Positions 54,882 to 63,630 of a stretch of DNA of 64,000 bases are shown piece by piece; within the stretch, counting starts at the first letter, position 1, and each line of letters starts with the position of its first letter. The notes under the pieces are model-generated. The model saw nothing but the letters and a program-made list of their open reading frames with translations. It searched no databases and was not told the DNA's origin. Source of the stretch: G963668605 sp963793625 (GTDB lineage: Bacteria; Acidobacteriota; Terriglobia; Bryobacterales; Bryobacteraceae). The translations under genes were made by a program, and so were the position numbers. The stretch lies in the NCBI GenBank assembly GCA_963793625.1, contig CAWCAT010000011.1, forward strand, positions 186,001 through 250,000, given 5' to 3'.

Positions 54882-55898
54882 ATGAAGACACTCGCTCTGC
54901 TTGTCGCCACAGTCAGCGCGCTATGCGCCCAGACTTCTGAATTCATTGCGGACCCGTTACCCACGCGATCCTGTCATGCTTCCACCGTCATTGAACTGAA
55001 GCCAGGAGAACTGATGGCTGCATGGTTCGGCGGTACGGATGAAGGCAATCCCGACGTCGCCATCTGGGGTGCGCGCAAGCAGAATGGCCGCTGGCTGGCG
55101 CCAGTCGAACTCGTACGCGAACCTAAAATAGCGACTTATAATCCTGTTCTGTTTCGCACGCCTGATCGCGTACTCTGGCTCTATTACAAGTTCGGTCCTT
55201 CACCCGAGACATGGTCGGCGGGCCGCCTCTTCAGCCGTGATGATGGCCGCACTTGGTCGAAGCCGGAGCATCTTCCAGCCGGTCTGTACGGTCCGATCCG
55301 CGTCAAGCCGCTGATCCTTCCCGATGGCACGATCATCAGCGGAACCTCCGTCGAAAGCTATCGTTCATGGGCAACGTGGATTGAGCGCAGCACGGACAAT
55401 GGAAAAACGTGGACGCGTCACGGTCCGATCAGTGCACCTCCGCCCAACGACCCTGCGACTACACAGATACACGGCATCATTCAGCCCGCAATCGTTCAGA
55501 TTAGCGGCAAGCACCTGCGGCTCTATGCACGCTCCACCGGCACCGTGGGACGCATCTGTGTTGCGGATTCGCACGACGCAGGAATCACCTGGACCAACGC
55601 GCACGCGATCGACCTACCAAATCCGAACGCCGGCATCGACGTGGTGAAACTGAAGGACGGCCGCTACGTAATGATTTACAATCACACGCCAAAAGGCCGA
55701 TCTCCGCTGAATCTAGCGATCAGTTCCGATGGGGATAAGTGGACGCCGTTCCAGGCGCTCGAAACCGAACCCGGCGAGTATTCCTATCCGGCAATGATTC
55801 AGGGTAGTGACGGCAGCCTGCATATCACTTACACGTGGAAGCGCAAGCTGATCAAGTACGTGAATGTGCCGTTGGCAAAACTCAGTTCGTCGAAGTAG
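54882..55898 (+). CDS. Secreted sialidase-family (BNR) exo-glycosidase
   Basis: The 338-residue protein has a signal peptide (ALLVATVSALCAQ). The sialidase-type propeller is marked by RDDGRTWSKP, TDNGKTWTRHGP and DAGITWTN Asp-boxes and by SCHASTVIELKPGELMAAWFGG, the arginine-loop start of exo-sialidase-like proteins in Acidobacteriota. It may cleave or bind sialic-acid-like sugars. It overlaps the convergent EF-hand gene by 17 bases. Substrate not established. Confidence 0.8.
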   Translation: MKTLALLVATVSALCAQTSEFIADPLPTRSCHASTVIELKPGELMAAWFGGTDEGNPDVAIWGARKQNGRWLAPVELVREPKIATYNPVLFRTPDRVLWLYYKFGPSPETWSAGRLFSRDDGRTWSKPEHLPAGLYGPIRVKPLILPDGTIISGTSVESYRSWATWIERSTDNGKTWTRHGPISAPPPNDPATTQIHGIIQPAIVQISGKHLRLYARSTGTVGRICVADSHDAGITWTNAHAIDLPNPNAGIDVVKLKDGRYVMIYNHTPKGRSPLNLAISSDGDKWTPFQALETEPGEYSYPAMIQGSDGSLHITYTWKRKLIKYVNVPLAKLSSSK

Positions 55899-56103
55899 TC
55901 CGGTTAAGTCCGGCGTCGAAGCCTAGTTTGCGATACTCGCGGCGAGCCTCGTCGAGTTCGGCTGCACTCAGTTTGCCGTCGTGGTCGCCATCGAAGCGAT
56001 CAAGGATCGCCTGCACGAACTTTCGTTGCGGCTCTTGTCTAACTCCATCGAGGCCGTTCGCCAGTGCGTCCTTCGCCGAAAGAATACCACTCACCCGCGA
56101 CAT
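55882..56103 (-). CDS. Small EF-hand calcium-binding protein
   Basis: The 73-residue protein carries one clear EF-hand loop (DRFDGDHDGKLSAAEL). The frame is open upstream (KDLKQALTKHFL precedes ATG 56103), so a non-ATG start may make it slightly longer. It is the last gene of the HupE-redoxin-monooxygenase operon, 35 bases after the monooxygenase stop. Calcium binding is a firm prediction; a role as an accessory protein of the secreted enzyme is an inference. Confidence 0.65.
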   Translation of the reverse strand: MSRVSGILSAKDALANGLDGVRQEPQRKFVQAILDRFDGDHDGKLSAAELDEARREYRKLGFDAGLNRTTSTN

Positions 56104-56138
56104 CAGGAAGTGCTTCGTCAGAGCCTGCTTGAGGTCCT

Positions 56139-57377
56139 TTATTCCTCCTCGTGTACCGGAGAAATATCGAGCGTAATACTGCCCATCTCATCGGTCGTAG
56201 CCTCGCCCCATTTGACGCGCTGCGGAGGATTGAACTGATTGTTGGCGTTGGCCGCACTGTTATCCCATGAAATCGTCGCCGTTACCTTCGTTCCCTTCGG
56301 CAATGTGACGCGGTCCTTGAACTTGTAGGTGCTCTGCCAGGAAAAGTTCCACTGCTTGATCCAGAGTAGATCGCGATGCTCACCGTTGGGCAGGTCGGCC
56401 GTCATTCGCATTTCCTTGCCAAGAAAGTGAGCATGCCCGTGGACTGCGGACGCGTCCACATCGACGGGCGTGACAAAGGATTCCGTAACGGTGTATTTTG
56501 GCTCACCTGCGGGAATGTTGATCCCAGCACCGACACCAAAGGTCGGCGGAAGGTGAATCTCAGCACGCGAGCGCGTTGGGGGTTTGTCGGCGAAGTAGAT
56601 CCCGATAACGCTCGCCTCTTCTTCGACTTTTCCGGTCGGGTGAAAATGCGTCTGGAGCACGAACGCGGAATCCTTTGGAAACTTGACGGCTGTGCCCATT
56701 TCAAAAACTACAGGATCTGCGCCCGGAGCCCAGCCGCCCACTCCGGCACGTTGACCAGTAAGCGCCTTGAATCCCGGTTGGCCGTCTGCACCCTCATCTG
56801 TTTTCCAATCGTCGGTGTTGTCGATGTAAAGCAGCGCGTGATGAACGGCGGGGCGCTGCTTACGGAATTCGATGGCCCTGACCCACTTGTCCTCCGGGAT
56901 GTCGAGCGGCAGTGCGAAATAGCGGTAAATGTCCCTACCTTCAGCTGGCACTACGTACGGCTTAGCCATTCGCAGGATCATGTCGGGCGGCCCCAGTTGC
57001 CAGCCTTCGGTGAACTTTGGCAGTGCGGGAATCTTCGCAGTGCTCCCTTCCGGCATTCCGGCGCGCACCCAAGCGTTGATCTGCAAAATCTGCGCCTCTG
57101 TCAGCCGGCGCTCATTGGCGAATGCGTAATGCGTTTTCTCGGCGTGCCACGGCGGCATGTAGCGCGATTTGGTAACGGCCGCGATCATCTTCCCGCGCTT
57201 TGCAACTTCCGCGTAATTGGTTAAGGGAAACGGCCCTGCCTCGCCCGGACGATGGCATGAGGTGCAATTCTGAAAGATAATCGGCGCGATATGTTCGGCA
57301 AAAGTCGGGACTGTTTCCGCCGCGAACGCTGGAATCGCGAGCCCCACAACAACGATCATTCGACTTAAATCGCGCAT
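56139..57377 (-). CDS. Exported cytochrome c/copper type II (PHM/DBH-like) monooxygenase fusion
   Basis: The 412-residue protein begins with a signal peptide (VVVGLAIPAFAAE) and a class I cytochrome c domain (NCTSCHRPGE; likely axial Met in SRYMPPWHAEK). From about residue 140 it is related to the peptidylglycine/dopamine monooxygenase fold. All six copper ligands of that family can be aligned: the HH pair (AVHHALLYID), the third His in LQTHFHPTG, HxH in VHGHAHFLG and the methionine in TTDEMGSITLDI. The haem domain could donate electrons to copper, replacing ascorbate. Substrate unknown. It follows the redoxin gene by 3 bases. Confidence 0.85.
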   Translation of the reverse strand: MRDLSRMIVVVGLAIPAFAAETVPTFAEHIAPIIFQNCTSCHRPGEAGPFPLTNYAEVAKRGKMIAAVTKSRYMPPWHAEKTHYAFANERRLTEAQILQINAWVRAGMPEGSTAKIPALPKFTEGWQLGPPDMILRMAKPYVVPAEGRDIYRYFALPLDIPEDKWVRAIEFRKQRPAVHHALLYIDNTDDWKTDEGADGQPGFKALTGQRAGVGGWAPGADPVVFEMGTAVKFPKDSAFVLQTHFHPTGKVEEEASVIGIYFADKPPTRSRAEIHLPPTFGVGAGINIPAGEPKYTVTESFVTPVDVDASAVHGHAHFLGKEMRMTADLPNGEHRDLLWIKQWNFSWQSTYKFKDRVTLPKGTKVTATISWDNSAANANNQFNPPQRVKWGEATTDEMGSITLDISPVHEEE

Positions 57378-57380
57378 GGG

Positions 57381-57971
57381 CTATTGTCCTTTGAGATAGA
57401 TGTCCAGAGGCGCAATGGAACACCCGACGGCTTTCGTTCGCGGATTGGGCACAGGCTTACCGGAAAGGGCGGCATCAAGAGCTTCACGCACGTTGCGCTG
57501 CGTGGGCTGGCTGCGCACTGTGCCCAGCGTTTCATAGGAATCGTCGATGCGGCCCACGTATAAGACATCTCCTGCCGAGTCAACCAGGGCGGCTTCCGGA
57601 GTATTCTCCGGCTTCGTTGCAGTTACTAAGTTATGGCGTAAATCCGGTATGGCCGGAAAAGCTGTATAACCGTATTCCTTCACGTGCTTGCGCAAATCGG
57701 CGGCCGAAGCAGTGGGATCAACATACACAAGATAACAATGCAAGTTTCGGGTCAAGTAATCCGCGCATATCCGCTGGATTTCTTTCGCGTAGTGATTGGA
57801 GATGGGACAGTCCTGCAAGAGGTATATGAGCATCGAGAAATGCCCAGGCTTGAGGTCGAACGGCATCCTCACGATGCCTTCCACGTCGGGCAGCGCGAGT
57901 TTGCGATTTGGCACAGTCGCAGCGTGGACGCACGCGCACAGCGCGAGTATTAGCGCAAGAAGTTTAGTCAT
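57381..57971 (-). CDS. Exported redoxin (thioredoxin-fold) protein with CPxS motif
   Basis: The 196-residue protein has a signal peptide (LLALILALCACVHAA) and a redoxin fold with the active site LLQDCPISNHYAKE and a second conserved cysteine near the end (AVGCSIAP). It belongs to a thiol-redox group often encoded beside copper-type monooxygenases in Acidobacteriota and Planctomycetota. It may assist metal loading or thiol redox balance of the copper enzyme. It lies between hupE (21 bases) and the monooxygenase (3 bases). Confidence 0.8.
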   Translation of the reverse strand: MTKLLALILALCACVHAATVPNRKLALPDVEGIVRMPFDLKPGHFSMLIYLLQDCPISNHYAKEIQRICADYLTRNLHCYLVYVDPTASAADLRKHVKEYGYTAFPAIPDLRHNLVTATKPENTPEAALVDSAGDVLYVGRIDDSYETLGTVRSQPTQRNVREALDAALSGKPVPNPRTKAVGCSIAPLDIYLKGQ

Positions 57972-57992
57972 CCCAGTTTTCTTGATCTTACC

Positions 57993-58967
57993 TTACGCGA
58001 AGACGCGCTGCAAAAACCAGACGACCCCAGCTGCGGTGATCAACATGGATGCATATTTCGTGAGTAACTCGCCGCGCGCCGGATTGCGCCGGTGCAACAG
58101 ATTTAGTAGCGGCACGGCCGTCAGCACGATACATGCTTGAGCGATCTCAACGCCTACGTTGAACGAGGCCAGTGACCAACCCAGCGCCTGACGTGGCAGG
58201 CCGACCTCGACAAGTGCGCCTGCAAACCCAAAGCCGTGAAAGAAACCAAAGCCGAACGCAAGCCAGACTCGAAGTTCGAAGTCGGCTTTGCGGCGCAGCA
58301 GATTCTCGATGCCGACCGCGATTATCGAGAGTGCAATGACCGGCTCCACCAGCCGGGGTGACAGACTCGAATAGCCCAGCACGGTGAGCGAAAGCGTCAG
58401 GCTGTGCGCGAGCGTGAACGCGGTAACGACGGCGAAAAGACGTTTCAGCGAACCGCCTACAAGTATCAAGCCCAGTACAAAAAGAACGTGGTCAAGCCCT
58501 GTGAAAATATGTATGACGCCTTGTTCCACAAAGCGGCGAATTACAGTCGGCAGGCTTTCGCCGACAAGCGCACGGGGACGACCGGGATCGAGCATGGCCC
58601 GGCCAGCGAGTTCTCCATTGCGATAAACCAGAACGACGGTCGTGTCGTCGCGTTGATCGGGAAAGATTGGCGATTCAAAGAAAACTGCGCCGGGCGCACG
58701 CTGTTCCTGCCCCGTCCAGGTGACCGTATCGTTTGTTTCGTCGCGTGTGACGGAGATGTTCTGCGGCACGAAAGGTTGACCGTCGAGTCGCACACGCAGA
58801 CGCTTCGCAATCGCAGTCTGCGGATCGGCCCCACCAAGCAGCGGTACATGCGCCACAACAGACACGTTGGTCCGGCCAGCCTCGATGCGCACCACCACTC
58901 CTGTAACCTGCAGTGAATGCGCTTGCGCGATGAGCGGGAAAAGAAGGAGCGGGATGAGCCTAAGCAC
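57993..58967 (-). CDS. HupE/UreJ_2-family membrane protein
   Basis: The 324-residue protein has a signal or first helix (RLIPLLLFPLIAQAHS), a periplasmic N-terminal part and about six membrane helices with the HupE/UreJ pattern: HIFTGLDHVLFVLGLIL, TAFTLAHSLTLSL and FGFFHGFGFAGALVEVGLP. Relatives transport nickel, cobalt or other metals. As the first gene of the copper monooxygenase operon, copper is a reasonable substrate here, which is an inference from context. Confidence 0.85.
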   Translation of the reverse strand: MLRLIPLLLFPLIAQAHSLQVTGVVVRIEAGRTNVSVVAHVPLLGGADPQTAIAKRLRVRLDGQPFVPQNISVTRDETNDTVTWTGQEQRAPGAVFFESPIFPDQRDDTTVVLVYRNGELAGRAMLDPGRPRALVGESLPTVIRRFVEQGVIHIFTGLDHVLFVLGLILVGGSLKRLFAVVTAFTLAHSLTLSLTVLGYSSLSPRLVEPVIALSIIAVGIENLLRRKADFELRVWLAFGFGFFHGFGFAGALVEVGLPRQALGWSLASFNVGVEIAQACIVLTAVPLLNLLHRRNPARGELLTKYASMLITAAGVVWFLQRVFA

Positions 58968-59061
58968 TAGTAGATAGTTTAGCTGCCTACCGTAACGTGC
59001 TGCGCAACTAGCAAGGGCAGCGGCAGAAAGAGGAACATACCCATCTTGGTAGTATCGTACT

Positions 59062-59850
59062 GTGAGACTTAACGTCCTTTATATCTGTTTTCTATTGACC
59101 CTACAACCGTTGGGCGCAGCGGATACCTGGAAACTCGCGTGGAGCGATGAGTTCGAGAGCGCCCGTCTGGACCCGGCCAAGTGGGTTTACGCTATCGGCG
59201 GCAACGGATTCGGCAACAAGGAACTGCAGTATTACACCGACCGCTCTCAAAATGTATTCATAGATCGCGGGATGCTCGTAATCAAGGCCGCGCGAGAGAG
59301 CTATACGGGCGCGGATGGCGTAACTCGCGAGTTCACTTCAGGCCGCATTCTAACCCAGGGCAAATTCGCACAGGCGTACGGACGCTTTGAAGCTCGCATC
59401 AAGATCCCATATGGCCAGGGCATCTGGCCTGCATTCTGGATGCTGGGAGCTGACCGCGGGCGCTGGCCTGACATCGGTGAGATCGACATCATGGAAAATA
59501 TTGGCAAGGAGCCAACGACAGTCCACGGCACGATTCATGGACCCGGTTACTCGGGAGGCAAAGGCATCGGAAGCGCGTATAAACTGCCAGACGGAAAGCC
59601 TTTCAGCGAAGACTTTCACGTCTATGCAATCGAGTGGGAACCCAACGTGATCCGCTGGTATGTCGATCAACAGATCTATAAGACCATCACGCCAGCCGAT
59701 CTGCCGCCCGGCACACGCTGGGTCTTCGATCATCCCTTCTACCTGTTGCTGAATCTAGCCGTCGGCGGCAACTGGCCTGGAAGTCCGGATGAGAGCACAA
59801 AGTTCCCACAGGGCATGTATGTGGACTATGTCAGGGCCTTCGTTCGTTAG
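59062..59850 (+). CDS. Secreted GH16 beta-glucanase (laminarinase-like)
   Basis: The 262-residue protein starts at GTG 59062 with a signal peptide (CFLLTLQPLGAADT). It has the GH16 catalytic motif in PDIGEIDIMENIG (E-I-D-I-M-E), WSDEFESARLDPAKW at the N-terminus and HPFYLLLNLAVGGNWPG at the end. Enzymes of this subfamily cut beta-1,3 or mixed beta-1,3-1,4 glucans. It converges on the DUF1080 gene with a 4-base overlap. High confidence in the family. Confidence 0.94.
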   Translation: MRLNVLYICFLLTLQPLGAADTWKLAWSDEFESARLDPAKWVYAIGGNGFGNKELQYYTDRSQNVFIDRGMLVIKAARESYTGADGVTREFTSGRILTQGKFAQAYGRFEARIKIPYGQGIWPAFWMLGADRGRWPDIGEIDIMENIGKEPTTVHGTIHGPGYSGGKGIGSAYKLPDGKPFSEDFHVYAIEWEPNVIRWYVDQQIYKTITPADLPPGTRWVFDHPFYLLLNLAVGGNWPGSPDESTKFPQGMYVDYVRAFVR

Positions 59851-60695
59851 TACTTACAGGTCGGCTCGGACTTCACGTAATAGCTCTTGTAATTAGTGGC
59901 TTTCGGGTCAATGCAGCCGGCCAGGTTTAGCAGTTCGACTTTGCGAAATTCCACCGGGTGGCTCTCGCCCTGCAGTGAGATATAGCCTTCGGTCAGCAGC
60001 TTACCGTCAACCTTCACCTTGGGGTCGGCCTTGGCTGACCCGCCGCCGACTTGCGGCATCTCGTAGCTCAGCACAGTTTCCCCGTCGATCATGTGACGCA
60101 CCGTGGAATCACCCAACACCATCACTTCCACGCGTACCCATTGTTCTCCATGATAGGTCTTCGATTTGGAATTGATGCAATGCGTGGTGACGAGTTTTCC
60201 GTCCATTACGACGTTTGTGCCAGGAGTACAAAGGTTCGCCGTGCTGCGCGTAGCGGTGCCGTTACCACCGAGTAACTGCACTTCGATCGAAATCGGAAAG
60301 TCCTGATCTTTAGTCATGCTCTCCGGAGACTGGCAGTGAATCATGATGCCGCTATTCCGTAAAGCCCAGCCTGGACCCTCGGTCGCCTGTTGGCCAACAA
60401 ACCTGTATTCCGCCGCAATGATGTAGTGTGAAAACTTTTCGCGAAAGAAGAGGTGGCCGAATTTGGAATCGAACTTCGGGTACTTATCATAGGCGGCCTT
60501 CAGAACTCCGTTTTCGACGCGGAAGGTATTTGCGTAGTTGTCGCCCAGTTCGTAGCCGGCGATCTTGGGCACCCAGCCTGTAAGGTCCTTGCCATTGAAG
60601 AGCTGGCGCCATTCTTTCTGATCGGCCGGTTTTTGCGAGAACACGGGAACGGCCAACAGCAGGGCCATTGGGAGCAACATCGCTTTATGATTCAT
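59847..60695 (-). CDS. Secreted DUF1080 protein (3-keto-disaccharide hydrolase family)
   Basis: The 282-residue protein has a signal peptide (MLLPMALLLAVPVFSQ) and the DUF1080/concanavalin-like fold (WRQLFNGKDLTGWVPK, NSGIMIHCQSPE, GYISLQGESHPVEFRKVELLNL). Some DUF1080 members act on 3-keto-glucosides and others are glycan-binding. The C-terminal GCIDPKATNYKSYYVKSEP tail is recurrent in this group. ATG 60695 was chosen over the frame opening at 60878 because it begins a normal signal peptide. Confidence 0.85.
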   Translation of the reverse strand: MNHKAMLLPMALLLAVPVFSQKPADQKEWRQLFNGKDLTGWVPKIAGYELGDNYANTFRVENGVLKAAYDKYPKFDSKFGHLFFREKFSHYIIAAEYRFVGQQATEGPGWALRNSGIMIHCQSPESMTKDQDFPISIEVQLLGGNGTATRSTANLCTPGTNVVMDGKLVTTHCINSKSKTYHGEQWVRVEVMVLGDSTVRHMIDGETVLSYEMPQVGGGSAKADPKVKVDGKLLTEGYISLQGESHPVEFRKVELLNLAGCIDPKATNYKSYYVKSEPTCKY

Positions 60696-60741
60696 CTGAA
60701 GAGTATATCGAGTTTCAGCTAGCCTGTTACTAGAGGTGGCC

Positions 60742-62445
60742 ATGCGCTCAATCCGTTCTCTGATCCTGATGCTTTTGCCTGCTCTGCTGCTCGCCCAGGG
60801 TAACGTGACTGGGTTGCGGCAGGTGTTCTCCGGTGTCTTCGAAGAGCGGCTTCGGGAGTCTCCGGAGTTTGCGACCACAGTCGGACGGAATGATTATGAT
60901 GACCGCTGGACCGACTACTCAAAAGCGGCGATCGAGCGGCGTCACGCATCGGCCCTCAAGCGGTTGCAGCAGCTTGATCAGTATCCGCTGGCCGGCCTGC
61001 CGGAGCAGGATCGCATCAGTGCGAATTTGTTGCGCTATCAGTTGCGCCAGGCACTGGACACCGAGTGGCTGGAACCGCTCCTATCAGTGAACCAGCTCTT
61101 CGGACTTCACAACCGTATCATCATCACGATGGAGCGGATGCCGCAGCGAACTGTACGCGATTACGAGAACATTATCGCGAGGCTGCGCGCCGTTCCCGGG
61201 TATGTGATGCAGAACATCGAGTTCCTGGAAGACGCTGCGAAGCACGGTGTCGTGCAGCCGCGATTGGTCACGGAACTCGTAAGCCGGCAGATTGAAATGC
61301 AGGCGTCTCGGGACGCGAAAAACTCCCCCCTGCTTGCAGCCTTCCGGCGCTTCCCATCCAACATCCCAGCCGCTGAACAAGAGCGATTGCACGCACAGGC
61401 CGTCGAGGCCTACGAGCAGCAGTTCCTGCCGGCGTGGAAGAAATTGCACGCGTACATGAGCGGCGAGTATTCACGCAAGGCAAGAACGGGCATTGGTTTA
61501 AGCACAATGACCAACGGACGCAAGGCGTATGAGATTTCCGTGCGGGCCTCGACGACCACCAGCATGACTCCTGAAGAGATTCACAAATTGGGCGAAGCCG
61601 AAGTCAGCCGCATTGAAAGCAGCATGCTGGCGATTGCCCGCGAAACCGGTTTCAACGGTACGCTCGTCGAATTCGAGCGCAAGCTTAGTGAGTCTCCCGA
61701 ACAGCACTTCCGATCCAAGGAGGAGATGCTGGCCTACTGCCGCAACATCGCGAAAATCATCGAACCCGAGTTGCCCAAGCTCTTCAAGAATCTTCCGCGT
61801 ATGTACTACGGCATTCGCACGATTCCGGAAGACCGCGAACGTGAGACTGCTTCGAACGCGCAGTTTCCCAAACCGGATGGCAGCGCACCCGGCTGGTTCA
61901 ATCTGAACGCATACGAGCCCGAAAAGCAGGTCAGGCACAACAAAGAAGCGCTCGTGCTGCATGAGGCTGTTCCGGGGCACATTTTTCAACTCAGCATCGC
62001 GCAGTCTGTGCCTGGCATCCCGGAATTTCGGAAATTTTATATTAGCGGCGCATACACAGAAGGCTGGGCGCTTTATGCAGAATCACTCGGCGCGGATCTG
62101 GGTGTCTATCGCGATCCCATGGCACGCTTCGGCCAACTCAGCAGTGAACGTTTCCGTGCCGTCCGTCTAGTCGTTGACACAGGCATGCACGCAATGAACT
62201 GGTCGCGCGAACAGGCAATCACGTATATGCAGGCGCACGCGCCGGAAGCTTCTTTATCGGAGATCGACCGTTATATCGCCTGGCCAGGGCAGGCCCTGTC
62301 GTACAAAATCGGCGAGCTGAAAATCAAACAGTTACGGCGCGAGGCGGAGGCAGCGCAGGGCGAGAAGTTCGACATTCGTGAGTTTCACGATGCGATTCTG
62401 CGCAATGGAGCGCTGCCGCTGGAGATGATTCGAGTCGCTCAGTGA
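60742..62445 (+). CDS. Secreted DUF885 zinc-metallopeptidase-like protein
   Basis: The 567-residue protein has a signal peptide (ILMLLPALLLAQG) and the DUF885 body with the zinc motif VLHEAVPGHIFQL, a downstream glutamate (YTEGWALYAESL) and GQALSYKIGELKI at the end. These resemble M3/M2-like carboxypeptidases, although few have been tested. GTG 60736 or ATG 60742 may be the start. It is divergent from the DUF1080 gene by 46 bases. Confidence 0.87.
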   Translation: MRSIRSLILMLLPALLLAQGNVTGLRQVFSGVFEERLRESPEFATTVGRNDYDDRWTDYSKAAIERRHASALKRLQQLDQYPLAGLPEQDRISANLLRYQLRQALDTEWLEPLLSVNQLFGLHNRIIITMERMPQRTVRDYENIIARLRAVPGYVMQNIEFLEDAAKHGVVQPRLVTELVSRQIEMQASRDAKNSPLLAAFRRFPSNIPAAEQERLHAQAVEAYEQQFLPAWKKLHAYMSGEYSRKARTGIGLSTMTNGRKAYEISVRASTTTSMTPEEIHKLGEAEVSRIESSMLAIARETGFNGTLVEFERKLSESPEQHFRSKEEMLAYCRNIAKIIEPELPKLFKNLPRMYYGIRTIPEDRERETASNAQFPKPDGSAPGWFNLNAYEPEKQVRHNKEALVLHEAVPGHIFQLSIAQSVPGIPEFRKFYISGAYTEGWALYAESLGADLGVYRDPMARFGQLSSERFRAVRLVVDTGMHAMNWSREQAITYMQAHAPEASLSEIDRYIAWPGQALSYKIGELKIKQLRREAEAAQGEKFDIREFHDAILRNGALPLEMIRVAQ

Positions 62446-62446
62446 C

Positions 62447-63073
62447 TTAGCGGAGCTTGTAGCTGATCGCCATGCCGTCGTTCTTTTCCATTGACGAGCG
62501 GATGATGACTGTGTCGAACATCGTTGCGTTCTTCACATAGTCCAAATAGTCCGGCATCGCTTTTTCAGAAACGATGACGTTGTCGGCAACAATCACGGCT
62601 CCGCGCTTCAGCTTGGGCTCGATCAGCTTGAGGTACTTGTAGTAGTCGCTCTTGACGGCGTCGATGAAGACGAAATCGAATTCGCCCGTGAGTGCGCTGA
62701 TCGTCTTGAGCGCGTCGCCCTCGACGACTGTAACGGCCTTTTCGAGTCCGACCTTCTCCAGATTCTCACGAGTGACCTGAACGCGTTTGGGGTCGATTTC
62801 CAGTGAGAAAAGATGTCCACCGGTGCGTTCGAATGCGATGCCCATGTTGATTGCACCGAATCCACTGGCCGCTCCGACTTCCACTCCGCGCTTGGCGCCG
62901 CGGGCTTCTATGAGGATGCGCAGCATCATGGCATCGCCCGGAGTTGTGTTCAACCCAGTGCGCTGGAAATTGTCGATGAACTGCTTGCGGAACTCTTCGC
63001 TGTTCTTTGCCGGTGTCTGAGCTGACAGCGTGGCTGCGATTGCGAGCATCAAGAAAATCTTAGCTATATTCAT
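62447..63073 (-). CDS. O-methyltransferase family 3 protein with an N-terminal signal sequence
   Basis: The 208-residue protein has the class I SAM methyltransferase core of catechol/caffeoyl-CoA O-methyltransferases (GVEVGAASGFGAINMGIAF, VVEGDALKTI, FDFVFIDAVKSDYYKYL and ADNVIVSE). Unlike usual members it starts with a signal peptide-like segment (KIFLMLAIAATLSAQT). SAM is cytoplasmic, so an exported methyltransferase is puzzling. The signal may be retained as an anchor, or the protein may have another ligand. Its stop follows the convergent DUF885 stop by 1 base. Confidence 0.82.
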   Translation of the reverse strand: MNIAKIFLMLAIAATLSAQTPAKNSEEFRKQFIDNFQRTGLNTTPGDAMMLRILIEARGAKRGVEVGAASGFGAINMGIAFERTGGHLFSLEIDPKRVQVTRENLEKVGLEKAVTVVEGDALKTISALTGEFDFVFIDAVKSDYYKYLKLIEPKLKRGAVIVADNVIVSEKAMPDYLDYVKNATMFDTVIIRSSMEKNDGMAISYKLR

Positions 63074-63132
63074 ATCTTATTAACCTGGCTACAAGTTCCG
63101 AATATACAACGATTAGCGTGGGAGAATGTTAC

Positions 63133-63621
63133 ATGGCACAACAACTCGCTGATGCACTACAGCAAGCGGTCGCCGTGGAGTTTCCGGAATTGACCGCGCT
63201 GACAGACGCCGCGACTTCGTCGAAGCCGACATTGCAAGATGGCTGGTCGCAAAAAGAGGAGCTCGGCCACTTGATCGATTCCGCCAGCAACAACCACATT
63301 CGTTTTGTGCGCGCCGCACTTGACGGAGAGATGACCGGCCCCGGTTACGCACAGGATGGCTGGGTCGCGCTGCATGGCTATAACGAGCTGCCGTGGACCA
63401 CGCTGGTCGATTTCTGGCAACGCTATAATCTGCTCCTGGTGCAAGTGGTAAAACGCATTCCGGATGAGCGACTCAGCGCACAATGCCTCATCGGCAAGGG
63501 TGCTCCCGCCACGCTGGGCTACGTGATTGAAGACTACATTCAGCATATGCAGCATCACATTGATCACATTCTGCGCCGCGAAAAAATTAGAAGCTACGGA
63601 AGTGCTGGAACCTTGGTCTAG
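63133..63621 (+). CDS. DinB-family metalloprotein
   Basis: The 162-residue protein has the four-helix DinB fold with the metal-binding histidines in EELGHLIDSASNNHIRFV and HMQHHIDHILRRE. Members include thiol transferases that use bacillithiol-like thiols and stress proteins of unknown function. ATG 63133 has a GGGAGA Shine-Dalgarno 7 bases upstream, which favours it over GTG 63118. It is 9 bases before the serine hydrolase gene. Confidence 0.85.
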   Translation: MAQQLADALQQAVAVEFPELTALTDAATSSKPTLQDGWSQKEELGHLIDSASNNHIRFVRAALDGEMTGPGYAQDGWVALHGYNELPWTTLVDFWQRYNLLLVQVVKRIPDERLSAQCLIGKGAPATLGYVIEDYIQHMQHHIDHILRREKIRSYGSAGTLV

Positions 63622-63630
63622 GGAACTCCT

